Of a stretch of DNA of 7,605 bases, positions 6,718 through 7,605 are shown piece by piece. The notes under the pieces are model-generated. The model saw only the letters and a list, made by a program, of their open reading frames with translations, ran no database searches and was not told the origin of the DNA. Made by a program: the position numbers and the translations under genes. This stretch comes from Alsobacter sp964544365 (lineage in GTDB: Bacteria; Pseudomonadota; Alphaproteobacteria; Rhizobiales; Beijerinckiaceae): the NCBI GenBank assembly GCA_964544365.1, contig CAZJCW010000217.1, forward strand, positions 1 through 7,605. The letters are read 5' to 3'. Position 1 is the stretch's first letter. The number at the start of each line of letters is the position of its first letter.

Positions 6718-6735
6718 CCGGTCTCTGCGGACCGG
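6718..6735. repeat. Perfect 6-bp stem hairpin between dnaQ and secB
   Basis: CCGGTC (6718-6723) pairs with GACCGG (6730-6735) around a 6-nt loop. There is no U tract on either side, so it is not a classical terminator. It may help stabilise the dnaQ mRNA 3' end or mark the convergent junction. Confidence 0.35.
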
Positions 6736-6773
6736 CCGTCCTGTCGCCGGCCGATCACGGGGGGCCCGACACG

Positions 6774-6806
6774 AAAAACCCCGCCAGGCACGCGACCCGG
6801 CGGGGC
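6774..6806 (-). terminator. Intrinsic terminator of secB
   Basis: Read on the minus strand, a CCCCGCC/GGCGGGG stem (plus-strand arms 6779-6785 and 6799-6805) with a 13-nt loop is followed directly by five T (plus-strand A tract 6774-6778). It lies 20 bp after the secB stop. A strong GC stem with an immediate U tract is the classical Rho-independent signal. Confidence 0.85.
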
Positions 6807-6826
6807 TATGTCAGAGGCGGAAGGGC

Positions 6827-7309
6827 TCAGGCGACGGGCTGTTCGCCGCCCTGCATCTCCGAAATCCGCTGGCGGAAGAGCGCCGCGAAGTCGATCGGGT
6901 CGATGAACAGCGGCGGGAAGCCGCCGTTGCGCACCGCGTCGGCGACGATCTGGCGCGCGAACGGGAAGAGAAGGCGCGGGCACTCGATCATCACGACCGG
7001 ATGCTTGTTCTCGGCCGGGATGTTCGCCAGCCGGAAGACGCCGGCATAGAGCAGCTCGAAGCTGAACAGCAGGTTCGGCGCCTCGCCGGCCTTGCCCTCG
7101 AGCGTCAACTCGACCTCGAAGTCCGTCTCGGAGAGCTGCTTCGCGTTGACATTCACCGAGATCGAGATCTGCGGCGGATTGGCCTGGGGAGCCAGCGAGC
7201 GCGGGGCATTCGGATTTTCGAACGAAAGATCCTTGATGTACTGGGCCAGCGCGTTGAGGGAGGGTGCAACTTCCTCTCCCACCGGGGCACCATTTCCGTT
7301 GTTGACCAT
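6827..7309 (-). CDS. secB: Protein-export chaperone SecB
   Basis: The product is 160 aa, the usual length. SecB is a cytosolic homotetrameric chaperone that keeps preproteins unfolded and hands them to SecA at the Sec translocon. Family blocks are seen in order: PSLNALAQYIKDLSFENPNAP near the N-terminus (residues 16-36), the beta-sheet stretch ISISVNVNA, FEVELTLEG, LLYAGVFRLANIP, and the strongly conserved ECPRLLFPFARQIVADAVRNGGFPPLFIDPIDF block. The ATG at 7307-7309 has GGAG seven bases upstream on the minus strand. The gene faces dnaQ tail to tail and has its own intrinsic terminator; its promoter lies in the 229-bp gap shared with the divergent Tim44-like gene. It is the only gene here transcribed against the expected fork direction. 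Confidence 0.97.
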   Translation of the reverse strand: MVNNGNGAPVGEEVAPSLNALAQYIKDLSFENPNAPRSLAPQANPPQISISVNVNAKQLSETDFEVELTLEGKAGEAPNLLFSFELLYAGVFRLANIPAENKHPVVMIECPRLLFPFARQIVADAVRNGGFPPLFIDPIDFAALFRQRISEMQGGEQPVA

Positions 7310-7538
7310 GACTTGTCTCCAATCGCCGGCCGCGCCGGGTCGCCTCGCAAAGGGGGTCCGACCTCGGGGCCGGTGGTTCCGGCCAGCGGGCTAGCACGGA
7401 TGGTCAGGCCGAACAAGGCGAGCCCGTCGCGTTTGCCGCGGCGCCGGGCGTGCCGAAGGCGGGTGGATGTTACGAGTGGAATTCCATATATGCTCGTGGT
7501 GACGGCACCGGGCCGGACCCGGGACAGGGCAGCATGAA
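7310..7538. other. Divergent intergenic region, secB to Tim44-like gene
   Basis: This 229-bp gap must contain back-to-back promoters for secB and the Tim44-like gene. An AT-rich patch at 7479-7492 includes the palindrome GGAATTCC and a TATATG that could be a -10 element for the rightward gene, but no fitting -35 is visible at 16-18 bp. No convincing small gene is seen; short open frames here have no recognisable product. Confidence 0.4.
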
Positions 7539-7605
7539 ATGCAGGACGGCTTCGATCTCACGACGATCATCTTTCTCGCCCTCGCGGTCTTCGTGATCTG
7601 GCGGC
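7539..7605 (+). CDS. Tim44/TimA-like domain protein (partial; first 22 codons)
   Basis: Only the N-terminus is present: MQDGFDLTTIIFLALAVFVIWR, cut by the right edge. Residues 7-21 form a single hydrophobic helix, consistent with a membrane anchor. The gene after secB in Rhizobiales genomes is usually a Tim44-domain protein whose N-terminus has the same pattern (FD, TTII-type hydrophobic stretch, ending VFVIWRLRSVLG-like). The ATG at 7539-7541 is chosen over 7534-7536, which lies in another frame; AGGG at 7526-7529 is nine bases upstream. The call rests on a short N-terminus plus conserved gene order, and the function (inner-membrane adaptor) is from family knowledge. Confidence 0.65.
   Translation, partial: MQDGFDLTTIIFLALAVFVIWR

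Noticed and set aside
6396..7397. A 333-codon minus-strand frame across dnaQ and secB
   Set aside because: It overlaps SecB in another frame on the same strand and DnaQ on the other; no domain is visible.
7470..7492. Promoter with TTACGA and TATATG for the Tim44-like gene
   Set aside because: The spacer is only 11 bp, far from the usual 16-18 bp, and no better -35 is present at the right distance.

Overview
The window looks like an alphaproteobacterial chromosome, most likely Rhizobiales/Hyphomicrobiales. It is GC-rich (by eye about two-thirds G+C), and the gene order rho-hemJ-hemE | ppsR-maf-aroE-coaE-dnaQ | secB | Tim44-like is the conserved neighbourhood that surrounds the chromosomal replication origin in this class (the Caulobacter origin lies between hemE and the 'RP001' gene). 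I cannot fix the genus from the sequence.

Layout. (1) Positions 1-2501 hold three minus-strand genes read leftwards: hemE (uroporphyrinogen decarboxylase), hemJ (protoporphyrinogen oxidase) and the first 266 codons of rho, which runs off the left edge. (2) Positions 2502-2918 contain no gene. This 417-bp stretch has DnaA-box-like 9-mers (two pairs spaced one helical turn apart, plus two singles), two tandem TTTA-N7-TTAA elements resembling CtrA sites, four GANTC (CcrM) sites, an 18-bp inverted repeat and short AT-rich patches. It is the predicted oriC. (3) Positions 2919-6689 hold a plus-strand run: ppsR, maf, aroE, coaE and dnaQ, with 4-bp overlaps at ppsR/maf and aroE/coaE and a 14-bp gap at coaE/dnaQ. 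(4) Positions 6690-6826 form a convergent intergenic region with a strong intrinsic terminator for secB and weaker hairpins after dnaQ. (5) secB lies on the minus strand (6827-7309). (6) A 229-bp divergent gap leads to the start of a Tim44/TimA-like membrane-anchored gene that is cut by the right edge.

How the parts fit. Transcription diverges from the predicted origin, so hemE/hemJ/rho and ppsR to dnaQ are all co-directional with the replication forks; secB is the only head-on gene. The genes are housekeeping: tetrapyrrole synthesis, transcription termination, control of PEP/pyruvate interconversion, shikimate and CoA synthesis, nucleotide-pool cleaning, replication proofreading and protein export. 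No mobile element, CRISPR array, tRNA/rRNA or accessory system is visible. The part most worth attention is the non-coding origin region and its cell-cycle-type regulatory sites, not a new gene system.
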